DNA from: Candidatus Zhuqueibacterota bacterium
GTDB lineage: Bacteria; Zhuqueibacterota; Zhuqueibacteria; Residuimicrobiales; Krinioviventaceae
Length of the DNA stretch: 38,406 nt
Assembly (NCBI GenBank): GCA_016934825.1
Contig: JAFGSB010000101.1
Span: forward strand, 1 to 38,406
Direction: 5' to 3'
In this document: one piece after another, positions 16,324 to 25,840 of the stretch
How positions within the stretch are numbered: the stretch's first letter is position 1
Layout of the letters: the number at the start of each line of letters is the position of its first letter
Translations under genes and position numbers: made by a program
The notes under the pieces: generated by a model
The model's database searches: none
Told to the model about the DNA's origin: nothing
Seen by the model: only the letters and a program-made list of their open reading frames with translations

Positions 16324-17802
16324 TTAAAGTGTTTTTAGTTGATCTATGGCCCGGTTTCGTACAAGAGCGAGGTTCAAGTTGTTCGTGGTCCATGTGCTGA
16401 TCTTTTCCAGTAATTGCCTGGCATTATCCGCGTCGCCTTTTTGTTCATAAGCAAGGGCCATATAGTACCAGTTGAGTGGCGACTGGTTATCCGCTTTGGC
16501 AAAATGCTCCAGCGCCTGATCATATTGTTTTTCTTTCAGGGCCAAAAGGGCGAGCGTGGATTCAAGCTGCATGATATTCTCGGGGTCCTGACGTTTATTT
16601 ATCAATTGTTTAAATTTATCGACATCGACCTTTGCTTCTTCTAATTTATTATCGTGAATTTTGCAGTTACACATCATTTCCATCGCGGCAACGGTCAGGT
16701 TCTCTTTTATCCAGTCATCAAGTTCCAAGCTTGTTATCAAATCCATCGCTGTTTGGACCTGTTTTAATCCCTCGGCGGGATTTCCCAATTCCATCAGCGT
16801 TTTCGCATCAGTCAGATATGAAAAGAGAACCGTCGTCATCTGGTTCTCTTTTTGGGCCAGTTCACGCCGGTTATTTAATATTGCCATAGCTGCATTCAAA
16901 TCTCCCTGATGTATATAGGAAACTGCTTGCAGATAAAGCGCGCCGAGTTTGTCGCCGAACTGGGTTGCTTTGTCAAGTCTTTGCTGATAACTGTTCCTGG
17001 CTTGTTCAAAGTCACCCTTGAAGATGAAATTATTGCCAATACCGTCATAAGCGCGTAAAAAGGTCGGATCAACCTCAAGCGCTTTTTGATATTGCCCGAT
17101 CGATTCGTCATACCTGCCAAGTTTTAACAGTAATTCTGCATAGGAATCATACGGATTGGCTTTGTCCGGGATCAGGCTGATATAGGTTTTGAATGTTTCT
17201 TCAGCCTTTTGGTTTTCATTTAGAGAGGAATAGGTATATCCAAGATCATTGTAAATTCGCGTATAGTTTTTATCAAGCAAAAGGGCTTTTTCATAATACT
17301 CTTTAGCTATTTGGAAATCATTCATTAAGGTATAATGATTACCGGCAAAAACAAGTATCCTCTTGTCCTCCGGGAACAGGGTTAACAGTTGCTCGATTAA
17401 TTCCTGCTGTTTAGGCCCATCACCTTCATTTATGGCCTTGATATATGAAATAAATGCTTTTTCACCTTCCGAGGCGTGGTCCATAGCTTTTAAAGCATTA
17501 TTGAATGCTTTAATAAACTCATTGGGATTCCCTGTGCCGCCCATGCAAAATGCCTTGTAAATATATGCCTGGGCAAAATTAGAATCCATTTTAGTCGCTT
17601 TGGACAAAAGATCAAACGCCTTTGTAAATTCGAGGTTCTCCCAATTGTCCCTGCCGTCCAGAAAAAGTTGCAACGCTTGTTTAGACTGGGTCGTTACCGG
17701 CATTTCATTTTTTTGGATTTTGGAACAGGAGACCAGGAGCAGTAAAATGAGAATAATACTCATTCCCCCTCCCGTAAACATGACATGTTTTTGGTTTTTC
17801 AT
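16324..17802 (-). CDS. TPR-repeat lipoprotein
   Basis: 492 aa. The signal peptide ends in LVSC (lipobox). The mature part consists of tetratricopeptide repeats, e.g. AQAYIYKAFCMGGTGN, YTRIYNDLGYTYSSLNENQKAEETF, ANPYDSYAELLLKLGRYDESIGQYQKALEVDP and FLRAYDGIGNNFIFKGDFEQA. These form a helical scaffold for protein-protein contacts in the periplasm or outer membrane. No enzyme domain is seen. The ATG is preceded by a strong AGGAGGAGG. It ends at a good terminator and so forms a single-gene unit. Partner unknown. Confidence 0.88.
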   Translation of the reverse strand: MKNQKHVMFTGGGMSIILILLLLVSCSKIQKNEMPVTTQSKQALQLFLDGRDNWENLEFTKAFDLLSKATKMDSNFAQAYIYKAFCMGGTGNPNEFIKAFNNALKAMDHASEGEKAFISYIKAINEGDGPKQQELIEQLLTLFPEDKRILVFAGNHYTLMNDFQIAKEYYEKALLLDKNYTRIYNDLGYTYSSLNENQKAEETFKTYISLIPDKANPYDSYAELLLKLGRYDESIGQYQKALEVDPTFLRAYDGIGNNFIFKGDFEQARNSYQQRLDKATQFGDKLGALYLQAVSYIHQGDLNAAMAILNNRRELAQKENQMTTVLFSYLTDAKTLMELGNPAEGLKQVQTAMDLITSLELDDWIKENLTVAAMEMMCNCKIHDNKLEEAKVDVDKFKQLINKRQDPENIMQLESTLALLALKEKQYDQALEHFAKADNQSPLNWYYMALAYEQKGDADNARQLLEKISTWTTNNLNLALVRNRAIDQLKTL

Positions 17803-18100
17803 ATTACCTCCTCCTATTAAAGTTGTTTATTAAAAATATAAAGTGAATTGATATTTAATCTGTCCGGGTAGAAATTTTCACGTCCGATCCGGCGAGAAAT
17901 ATCAACGATATGTGAATGATGGGATAAGAACAATGGTATAATTTTGTCGTATAAACTTTTCAAGCGATAAAATAAAATTGGTTTATCCGTAAGTGGAAGA
18001 ATATAACCGGCATCTGAATTGAGAATATCCCGCGAGAGTGAGGAACACCATTAATTTTAAAATACTTTATATATAAAACAAATAAATACAGTATATCATT
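17803..18100. other. Intergenic, no gene seen
   Basis: About 300 bp between the TPR gene promoter side and the end of the SpoIIE-type phosphatase gene. It is AT-rich and holds the purine-rich ribosome-binding site of the TPR gene; no repeat or terminator stood out. Confidence 0.4.
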
Positions 18101-20467
18101 TCATTTGACTTTTAGTATGATAAAAGTAATATCGTCATTCTGCGGCCTGCCGTTGCTCCAATTGTTGATAGATTTTTTCAAATGCGATAAGATTTCCTCT
18201 GGCGACCCCCCCGCGGTTTCCGCAAAAATTTGTTTTACCCGCGGATAGTCAAGAATTTCTTTGTTATCATTAAAAAGTTCCGGGAATCCGTCGGACATCA
18301 GCAGTATTGTATCACCGGCGGTCAGGTTCCTGTTTTCAAGTTTATAATCATAATCCAGGCTTCCCCCGAGCGGCATGCCTTTCATGATTAATTCCTCAAC
18401 GGAACCGGTTTTATTTTTGTAGATTAAAACGGGGGGCATTCCCGCGGCGGACGCGATCAGTTTGTTATTTTGAAATCTGAGCAGCAACATGGCCATGTAC
18501 AAGTTGCCAAGATTCATATCTTTGAGTATTGTAGTGCAGCGTTGAAAAAATTCCGTTATTTCCAGGTTGCCGCCAAAGGCGTTAAACAGGCTTTTAATGG
18601 AAGCGACCATAGTCCCGGCTTTGGTGCCGTGACCGGTGGCGTCGCCGATGGCAATGGTCAGGGTATTGTCTTTGGCAAGATGAAAATCATAATAATCGCC
18701 GCCGACCTCGGAAGCGGGTTTCATATAAACGGCAATGTCGAGGTTGGGGAGTTGGGGTATCTTTTTCGGGAGCATTGAGAGCTGCAGTTTACGGGCCTCT
18801 TCCAGTTCCTGTGTTTTGCGGGCATTGTCGGCTTCCAGTAACCTCTTGTTTATTTCTTCTTCCCGGGCATGACGTTCCTGTTCCAGCGCTTTTTGTGAAA
18901 GCTGTTTAACCTGCACAAGCTGATGTTTTAAATTTTTTTGGGTTCCGGCAAAATTCAATGACAGATTTATTGAAAAAGCAATACCCAGAACCATGACGCC
19001 GTATACATAAACAACCCCGCTGCCGCCGTTGGGATTCAGTATGTTAATATTGATGAGTATCTGATAAACAAAAGAAAGAATTGCGATCAATAACCCGAAA
19101 CCGGTTATCCAGCCTTTAAATTCTTTTTTCAGACCGGATTTGACAAGTATCCTGATTATTTCGACGGTTGCCAGTACCAAAAAGGAATAAAAGACAAAAT
19201 TAATCCACCTGTACTGAACAGGACTGAACCAAATTAATGATGATAAAAAAAGTGCGCATATAAAAAAAGCGTATGAATACCTGGGCGCTTTGAATGAAAA
19301 ACTATTATATGCCGTAAATATGGCAAAAGTAACAGCAAAAAGGGCAGATATATTTGCAATAATATTGTATTTTATAAGCAGTCCAACGTCCGAGATAAAG
19401 GGTTCGCTGAAATTCGTATAGGAAAGAATTCCGAACAATGCCATAGCCATAGCGTAATAGAGATTTTCTTTTGCGCCGGGATAAAATGCAAAAAGAAGTA
19501 AATGAACCAGAGCGAGGGCAATCGGCCCGATTGAAAAGATGTACTGGTAACTGGTGAACACTCTGACATGACTTACCCTGTCAGTGACATAAGTGTCCAG
19601 TTCACCGAGGGCGATATAAAATCCGGCCCCGACATTATATTTTTTTATTTTTTCATAGGAAAAATTGGAATATCGGACAGCAAGAACGTGATGTCTTTGG
19701 TTATCGAATGTGATATGTTTTGGATTTTTTTCCCAATATATTTTTTCACCGGATATAGATGAATCGACATTTCCAAATTTATATAGTAATTTCCCATCCA
19801 GAAATAATTCGGAAGCGCCGGTTTGATACATTGTGAGAGCCAGCGGTACATGCCAGAAAGTCGAATCTACAGTTATGTGTAGTCTGAACCAGCCGATACC
19901 GTTCCAGCCGCTTGACGGCATATTGGCCGAATCGAGAACCGTACTCGCGGACTCCCAGGAACTGTCATCAAAATCAGGATCGGCCCAGGTGCTGTCATCT
20001 CCCGGATGGTATTTCCAGTTTTCGATTAGTTCAAGGTTGCCTGCCTTGTTTGTAAAACGCTGACGACTGAGTACCGTCTGCACCTCAACCTGGTCCCGCC
20101 AGTTGATAATATGAAAAGTAAGTGTTGAATCATTCGTTACAGTATGTGAAATATTTGACATTTCCATACCGTATTCGTCTACCGCCTCGGTTTCCCAGGT
20201 CCCTTTTGTGAATTTAAATTCCAACTGTGCGCCTTTTGGGAATTTAAAAGTCCTGCTCCAACTGCCATCCCCCTGTTTGGACAGAGGAGTTCTCCAAGCG
20301 TTCCAATTGCCCAGTTCTTTGTTATTCCCGGCGATATATACTTTAGACCCCGGGGGACATGTATCGGAAAAGACTTTGAATGTTATGGATTTTTCCTGAA
20401 CCTTGTCGGAATGCCCGCAACTTGTTATTAATATAAGCAGTATGGGAAAAATAATTTTATAAAGCAA
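18101..20467 (-). CDS. CBM20 / 7TM / SpoIIE-type PP2C phosphatase sensor
   Basis: 788 aa, TTG start set by AAGGAG five bases upstream. The domain order is clear. A lipoprotein-like signal has its lipobox at ITSC17. A starch-binding CBM20-like domain covers about 25-125 (KVYIAGNNKELGNW, GSWSRTFKFPKGAQLEFKF). A galactose-binding-like jelly roll covers about 148-290 (DDSTWADPDFDDSSWE, GIGWFRLHITV). Seven hydrophobic helices cover about 305-515, as in 7TMR-DISM receptors. A coiled coil with Glu/Arg-rich heptads covers about 520-570. A SpoIIE PP2C domain follows to the end (ASEVGGDYYDFH, AIGDATGHGTKAG, LLMSDGFPELFND, NDDITFIILK). It would bind a ligand outside the inner membrane and control a Ser/Thr phosphatase inside, often acting on an anti-anti-sigma factor; no such partner is encoded nearby. 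Confidence 0.88.
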   Translation of the reverse strand: MLYKIIFPILLILITSCGHSDKVQEKSITFKVFSDTCPPGSKVYIAGNNKELGNWNAWRTPLSKQGDGSWSRTFKFPKGAQLEFKFTKGTWETEAVDEYGMEMSNISHTVTNDSTLTFHIINWRDQVEVQTVLSRQRFTNKAGNLELIENWKYHPGDDSTWADPDFDDSSWESASTVLDSANMPSSGWNGIGWFRLHITVDSTFWHVPLALTMYQTGASELFLDGKLLYKFGNVDSSISGEKIYWEKNPKHITFDNQRHHVLAVRYSNFSYEKIKKYNVGAGFYIALGELDTYVTDRVSHVRVFTSYQYIFSIGPIALALVHLLLFAFYPGAKENLYYAMAMALFGILSYTNFSEPFISDVGLLIKYNIIANISALFAVTFAIFTAYNSFSFKAPRYSYAFFICALFLSSLIWFSPVQYRWINFVFYSFLVLATVEIIRILVKSGLKKEFKGWITGFGLLIAILSFVYQILININILNPNGGSGVVYVYGVMVLGIAFSINLSLNFAGTQKNLKHQLVQVKQLSQKALEQERHAREEEINKRLLEADNARKTQELEEARKLQLSMLPKKIPQLPNLDIAVYMKPASEVGGDYYDFHLAKDNTLTIAIGDATGHGTKAGTMVASIKSLFNAFGGNLEITEFFQRCTTILKDMNLGNLYMAMLLLRFQNNKLIASAAGMPPVLIYKNKTGSVEELIMKGMPLGGSLDYDYKLENRNLTAGDTILLMSDGFPELFNDNKEILDYPRVKQIFAETAGGSPEEILSHLKKSINNWSNGRPQNDDITFIILKVK

Positions 20468-20587
20468 AACAACTCCTTGTAAGGCGCACTGAATGAATGC
20501 TTATAAAAATAAAGCAAATCTATTGTCTTTCAATTTACAATATTTCATCCATAAATCAAATACCATAACAATTTTTTTCGATACAAT

Positions 20588-21082
20588 TCAGGAAGAGTAG
20601 TGGGAAGGAAACATTTTTTTATCGTATGTTTCAAAAATATCCCGGAGTAGTTCGATCAATTCGTTTATGGAATTTAGAGTATCGCCATATTCAAAGGTGA
20701 TTTTTTTGGTCTGCTTATCCTGTTTTACCTGAATCCATTCGGCGCCGCCGTCCGCGCAGTCCGGGCAGCCGATGAATTCCTCATATTTTGTTATTTCGTT
20801 AAAGTCAATCAGACTTTGCAGGCGTTCAAGTTCGGCTGTGTTCAGTTGACCCGTTATTGATTTTTCGGGATATTGCCGGGGTTCCCAGCTTGACGCGATA
20901 AATGCCACATATGTCTCATTGATATACAATTCAAATTTACAATATCCACTACACATATTGAAGGAGGTTCCGTATTTGATGGTGTAATTCCCCGACCTGG
21001 CTGGATCCAATATGGTTTTATCACGTTCACAATTAATAATCAACAAAGTGAAAAACAATAAACAAAAAATTAATTTTTTCAT
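20588..21082 (-). CDS. Small lipoprotein of unknown function
   Basis: 164 aa. Signal peptide MKKLIFCLLFFTLLIINC, with lipobox-like IINC, then ERDKT. The mature part has four further Cys in two close pairs (NMCSGYC and GCPDC), which could form disulfides in the periplasm, and a beta-rich middle (CKFELYINETYVAFIASSW). Helices near the C terminus (NSINELIELLRDIFETY) may pack on it. The family is not recognised with certainty. The ATG has GGGAAAG upstream. It lies between the phosphatase and CotH-like genes on the same strand. Confidence 0.75.
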   Translation of the reverse strand: MKKLIFCLLFFTLLIINCERDKTILDPARSGNYTIKYGTSFNMCSGYCKFELYINETYVAFIASSWEPRQYPEKSITGQLNTAELERLQSLIDFNEITKYEEFIGCPDCADGGAEWIQVKQDKQTKKITFEYGDTLNSINELIELLRDIFETYDKKMFPSHYSS

Positions 21083-21164
21083 GGACTTTCCCTTTTAGTT
21101 AATGTTGATGTTTCGGGACGATTCATGGATCGACCATACTTTCTTTTTTTATGTAAAACGGTTC

Positions 21165-22805
21165 CTACCTGACCAGCAGCATTTTTCGTGTAGCGACAAA
21201 TGCATTCACCCGCAATTTATAGAAATATATGCCTGACGGCAAATGCCGGGCGTCAAATTCCATCGTATACGAACCGGCCGGCTTAAGGCCGTCCGTCAAT
21301 CGTGCGACCTGTTGTCCTTTAATGTTATAAATATTGATTTCCACGTGCGCATTTTCCGGAAGTTCATAGCTAAACCATGTCACCGGGTTAAAGGGATTAG
21401 GATAATTTTGTCCGAGTGAAAAGGCACGCGGCGGATTATTCGTCTCCGGCGCTTCCACGTTCGAGAGCAGACTCAGGTTAGCGTCCATAAAATCCCATCG
21501 GTCACTGATCCACTGTTTCATCTGTGCGATTTCATCTTCATACGGTTGTTTTTCCGTTACCGGCCATCGCGCGACGTTGCGCAGGCGCGCTTCATTGATA
21601 GAATCCGCCAGGACATCAATTGTCGTGTATATGGAATCTTTATCAAAATGTGTGAATTTGAGTTCGTTCCATCTTTGCTTCAGCCTGCTTGTGAATGCCG
21701 GATATTTGACCAGGGGCGGCCACCAGAACGGCACCCTGTAACCGTCCCAGGGGCGAATGGAGATACTGTAATCAACCTGCCAGGTGTCGGTCACGAATTT
21801 GTCTTCTTCGTACCAAGCGTTGCCGAAACTGAGATTGAAATCCCAGATCGGTCCGGCAAACAGTTTTCCACCCTGGCGTGCATTTTGTTTATATAAATAG
21901 GCGCTGATCCGGTAAGCGTCCACATTTTTGGGGAATTCGTTCAGCAGGAAATGATCAATAAAGGACGGCACATCGATAACGGTTTCATACGCGGGAAGCG
22001 GCCCGCCCATTTTGTCCAGATTGAGCATAATCGTTTCAAAGTCGTTCATAAAATTTTGAATATAATCCATTTGTTCCTGTACAATTTCATCCGCCTTGGG
22101 ATAATGGTACTGGTAATATATATGGTTTTCGCTTTCCCAGATGCCAATGTTTTCCCCTTCCCATTTATCGATTTTGATAATATAACCGCCGGTCACATCG
22201 TCGCCGGCGATAGCGGCTGAATCCATTTCGGCGATATCCACGCGGTCATTGTCGCGTTTGATCTTTTCCATCAGAATATACAGTCCGCGGTAATCATTGT
22301 TCAGCACCAGTTCGCAGAAACGGGTACGGCTGGCATAGCGGCCAATATCATTGGACAGTTTATATGCCAGCACATTACGGATTAGGGACTGGTCGTCCGT
22401 ATACGGACCGTACAGGATCCAGTCATTTTCCACGGGCAGTCCAAGCAGGGAAACATTCAGATTTTCACCCAGCGAGTCCTCGGTTTCGAAACGGTATTGT
22501 CCTTTCGGATAGCCGCCTGTGGCGCTGCCGCGGGTTTCGATAGCTATTTTACCGTTATAATCGTTAAAAGGATCGGTCAAATAATTACATCTTCCCGGAC
22601 CGTTGTCAATAGCTCCCATATCAACAAAAATACGTTCGTCGTCCCTGATATGCTTACCATTCGTATCGATGACAATAATCGGCAGATTGGATGATGTGAA
22701 TTCCACCGAATCGGCAAGTATAATTACCGATGGCGGGGAAAGGGCGGCAAAAGCATGGGTGGCGGTTATGGCAGACAGCAATAAAGTAAATAATATTTTT
22801 GTCAT
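21165..22805 (-). CDS. Secreted CotH-kinase-like protein with C-terminal sorting domain
   Basis: 546 aa. Signal peptide (MTKILFTLLLSAITATHAFA). The central part (about 65-420) is CotH-like: IETRGSATGGYPKGQYRFE, LPVENDWILYGPYTDDQSLIRNVLAYKL, FCELVLNNDYRGLYILMEKIKRD, GGYIIKIDKWEGE and IWDFNLSFGNAWY. CotH proteins are atypical kinases of spore coats and surfaces, and these bacterial forms are often secreted. The end (about 460-546) is the Por/FlgD-like sorting domain: QNYPNPFNPVTWFSYELPE then IYNIKGQQVARL and KMLLVR. This suggests export by a type IX-like system or cell-surface attachment. No ribosome-binding site is clear; the region before ATG is A-rich. Confidence 0.88.
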   Translation of the reverse strand: MTKILFTLLLSAITATHAFAALSPPSVIILADSVEFTSSNLPIIVIDTNGKHIRDDERIFVDMGAIDNGPGRCNYLTDPFNDYNGKIAIETRGSATGGYPKGQYRFETEDSLGENLNVSLLGLPVENDWILYGPYTDDQSLIRNVLAYKLSNDIGRYASRTRFCELVLNNDYRGLYILMEKIKRDNDRVDIAEMDSAAIAGDDVTGGYIIKIDKWEGENIGIWESENHIYYQYHYPKADEIVQEQMDYIQNFMNDFETIMLNLDKMGGPLPAYETVIDVPSFIDHFLLNEFPKNVDAYRISAYLYKQNARQGGKLFAGPIWDFNLSFGNAWYEEDKFVTDTWQVDYSISIRPWDGYRVPFWWPPLVKYPAFTSRLKQRWNELKFTHFDKDSIYTTIDVLADSINEARLRNVARWPVTEKQPYEDEIAQMKQWISDRWDFMDANLSLLSNVEAPETNNPPRAFSLGQNYPNPFNPVTWFSYELPENAHVEINIYNIKGQQVARLTDGLKPAGSYTMEFDARHLPSGIYFYKLRVNAFVATRKMLLVR

Positions 22806-23010
22806 ATTTTTACTATTTTTGTTTATTATACCTGTCTTTCAGTAAAAATTTCCTGATTATTTATCATTAATGCAACAATTTTTTTAGGCGCTGTTTTTTT
22901 CCGTATTTCCAGATCAATAAGCTGAGAAAGCTAAAGAAAAAGGATTGCGTGTGAAAAACAATGGAATCACTATTTTGTTTGTATCCATGCAGGTAATTTG
23001 ATTACTGGTT

Positions 23011-24915
23011 TTATTTATTTTTTCCCCGTTCCCCAAGCGATTTTAGCTTTTCCCGGGTTATTGACAAATATTTTGTCACCCTGGGGTCCTTACAGCGGCC
23101 GGACAATTGTTCAAAAGTTCGCAGTGCCAAATCATAATTACCGGAATTAAAATATGCCGCGCCCAGGTTGATCGCCGATTCATAAAAAACGGGTGAAATA
23201 GCCAGCGCCTTTTTGTAATAAATAACAGCGCGTTCGTGGTCTTTTTTTACCTCGAAGCAGGTGCCAAGGTTATTCAGTACATGCACATGATTGGGATGAT
23301 ATTTATCAGCCAGTATAAAATCGTTTAATGCGGCGTCGTTGTCCCCTTTGCTGAAAAAAGCCACACCCCGGTACCAGTGTATGGGCGTCGCCGTAGGATC
23401 CAGCGTGTAAAACGGGGAAACCGCTCCGGTGATGTTGCAAATCACGCCGTCCCAGTTATACGATACTTTATCGTACAGCGCCAGTTTGACCATTTTTTCC
23501 GAGTGTACTCTTTTTAATGATAGTATCAGTGAACCGGCTAATAAAATATAAAAAAATATAAAAACGGGGATGACTAAAGCGATTCCGCCGGTTTTCGGTT
23601 TAACCGTACTATGATAAATACCGGTGACCATCGCCAGATAAAAATAAAATAACAGCGATAGAAATATCCGTTCGCGGGGAAAACTGAAAAAGGAATTGAC
23701 CAGGTAACCCGTTATACCCATTAACAGGAAAGGCAGCAGGATATTTTCTTTTGTTAACCAGTCCCTTTTTTTTGTTTTAAAGATGTAAGCCAATGTGATT
23801 AAAATAATCAGCGTAAAACATATAAAGCCGGGAATCCCGGTTTCCGCCAGGATCCACAAATAATCATTGTGCGGACGCTGCACGTGGATAAACCCTGTTT
23901 CCGCTTTGGTGCCCTCAAGACCGTAGTCCGGAAAGGCTATCTTCCAGTTTCCGGGACCGACGCCGAGCAGGGGGAAATCGCGGATCATTGCCAGCGTTTT
24001 ACCCCATAATTGCAGCCTGATCTTTATACTGCCGCTGTCTTTGTCCATCACAGACAGCACCCGGCCGGCGATGGTCGGTTCGGTCCCTTGCAGATGGGGG
24101 TCGTATTTCAGGGCAAACTGACCTGCCGATAACGTGATAAAAAGCAGCACCGTCAAGATAACCACACCGAGGCGGTTTTTATTTATCTGGTTACTCAATT
24201 TTTCTACACCGTTCAGGTGCAGGACTAACACCAGTGCGGCGACGGAGGCAAAAATCAATCCCAGCCAGGCGGCCCGCGTTCGGGTGAGGATCAGACAGAA
24301 CAGCATGATAAAGAATGACAAGGTGGCGAAGAACCGGAATTTACCCTTGTTGAATAACAGGCCCGCAATCGCAAAAGGTATCAGCATTAGTAATGCAGTC
24401 GCAAGCATGTTTTTATTGGCGAGCGTGGCGTAAGGATAATAATATCCGGGCAGGTTTCGAAAAGCGAGTCCGAAAAATTGTAAAGTCCCGATAGCGGCCA
24501 ACAGAAATCCCGCTGTTGTCAGGGTGACCGTGGTGTACAAAATAAAATCCGGCGAATAGAGCAGCAGGACGGTGAAAAAAAACAGGATAAAAGTAAAAAG
24601 TTTGGCTGTCTCATACAGCGATTCGGACCTATTGACGGCAAACCCGGATGAGATAACCGAAATTTGCAGATACAATAAAAGCGCCGCGGTAACGGCCTTT
24701 TTTAATATTGCCGGATCGACCGCGGCCCGATTTTTAATAAACCGGAAAAGCAAAAGCGGCCAGATACAAAGCAGTCCGGCCTGCAGCAGCAGCAGTTTCG
24801 GCAGCAGGGCCGTTTCGATCAGAGCGGGGGAAAAACCAAAGGCGACCGAAAGCATCATCAGTGAAAACAGCAGGATGATAATCCTGTTAAACAAAATGTT
24901 TTCTGTTTTTTCCAC
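23011..24915 (-). CDS. O-antigen ligase family membrane protein with TPR domain
   Basis: 634 aa, GTG start with AGGA upstream. About ten or more membrane helices fill residues 10-470. The Wzy_C/O-antigen-ligase signature is present in the periplasmic loop: LLGVGPGNWKIAFPDYG and RPHNDYLWILAETGIPGF. After the last helix, a tail of about 130 residues has TPR repeats (VLNNLGTCFEVKKDHERAVIYYKKALAISP and SAINLGAAYFNSGNYDLALRTF). The fold joins or polymerises glycans such as O-antigen, exopolysaccharide or glycoprotein glycan in the inner membrane. TPR-tailed forms are common in FCB bacteria. No other glycan-assembly genes lie beside it, so the acceptor is unknown. Confidence 0.9.
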   Translation of the reverse strand: MEKTENILFNRIIILLFSLMMLSVAFGFSPALIETALLPKLLLLQAGLLCIWPLLLFRFIKNRAAVDPAILKKAVTAALLLYLQISVISSGFAVNRSESLYETAKLFTFILFFFTVLLLYSPDFILYTTVTLTTAGFLLAAIGTLQFFGLAFRNLPGYYYPYATLANKNMLATALLMLIPFAIAGLLFNKGKFRFFATLSFFIMLFCLILTRTRAAWLGLIFASVAALVLVLHLNGVEKLSNQINKNRLGVVILTVLLFITLSAGQFALKYDPHLQGTEPTIAGRVLSVMDKDSGSIKIRLQLWGKTLAMIRDFPLLGVGPGNWKIAFPDYGLEGTKAETGFIHVQRPHNDYLWILAETGIPGFICFTLIILITLAYIFKTKKRDWLTKENILLPFLLMGITGYLVNSFFSFPRERIFLSLLFYFYLAMVTGIYHSTVKPKTGGIALVIPVFIFFYILLAGSLILSLKRVHSEKMVKLALYDKVSYNWDGVICNITGAVSPFYTLDPTATPIHWYRGVAFFSKGDNDAALNDFILADKYHPNHVHVLNNLGTCFEVKKDHERAVIYYKKALAISPVFYESAINLGAAYFNSGNYDLALRTFEQLSGRCKDPRVTKYLSITREKLKSLGERGKNK

Positions 24916-25154
24916 AGTTTTTTCCTGATGTTTTTAACCTGATTAAAATATGGTGTATATTATTGTTAATGATTTTTTTGCTATAATAAAAGCGTTTTTT
25001 AATATAATTTTCCGTTGCCAAATTTTTTCATTTTATCCCGGTAAACCGAATAAAAAAGTTGTTAAAAACTGTTTGTATTGTTAAAATTTCCTGTTATATT
25101 TTATTATTATAAAAACCCTAATTGTATCTGAAACTCAACGGCAGGAGTCCAGGG

Positions 25155-25808
25155 GTGAAAGTTGTTAAAGGTCAAAATTACGGCGTGGTGACCGGGGATA
25201 TTGTCAATTCTTCAAAACTGCCCGTGAAGGAAAGGAAAAGGCTGTTTGACGAAATGCGCTCCGGTTCTGCGGAAATGCGGCAGTTTTTCGGCGAGCGCAT
25301 CCCCATGGATGTTGATATCTTTCGGGGCGACAGCTGGCAATTCGTAGTGACCCGGCCCGCCGACGCGCTGCGGGCGGGACTGCTGTACCGCGCCTATATC
25401 AAAGCGCACATGCTTCCTGCCAAACTGGACTCGCGCCTGGTAATCGCCATTGGAGGCATCGATTTTATCGCCGACCGGGTCTCCGAAAGCGACGGCGAGG
25501 TCTTTCGGCTGTCCGGCAAAACCCTGGAAACCCTGGACGATTCCGTGTGCATGAGGCTGGTCGCGCCGCACCTGCGCAACGCCGATGAACTGGACGCTAT
25601 CGTACAGCTTTTAGATGTTATCGCCCGGCGATGGACGCCCAAACAGGCGTTAGCCGTGTCCGGCGCACTGCGGGGGTGGAAACAGGAAAAAATATTATCG
25701 CTCTGGCAAAAGAATATTGCACAACCAACAGTTGTAAAACATCTGAATGCCGCGGAATGGCAAAGTGTCGGCAGGGCGATTGCTGTATATGAAAAGCTGT
25801 TGAATTAG
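25155..25808 (+). CDS. SatD-like protein
   Basis: 217 aa from GTG 25155, with AGGAG (25144-25148) six bases upstream; the frame is open to a TTG at 25122 that has no such signal. The opening QNYGVVTGDIVNSSKLP is the hallmark of SatD-like proteins, which carry the same V-x-G-D-I-x-S start. The middle (DIFRGDSWQFVVTRPADALRAGLLYRA, RLVIAIGG) resembles a nucleotidyl-cyclase-like or related alpha/beta core, and the C terminus (WTPKQALAVSGALRGWKQEKILSLW then PTVVKHLNAAEW) looks like a helix-turn-helix. The biochemical role is unknown. A DUF3307 membrane protein follows on the same strand; the pair often occurs together. Confidence 0.7.
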   Translation: MKVVKGQNYGVVTGDIVNSSKLPVKERKRLFDEMRSGSAEMRQFFGERIPMDVDIFRGDSWQFVVTRPADALRAGLLYRAYIKAHMLPAKLDSRLVIAIGGIDFIADRVSESDGEVFRLSGKTLETLDDSVCMRLVAPHLRNADELDAIVQLLDVIARRWTPKQALAVSGALRGWKQEKILSLWQKNIAQPTVVKHLNAAEWQSVGRAIAVYEKLLN

Positions 25809-25840
25809 TTGTATTTGTTATGATTGTTTATAATTTTTCA

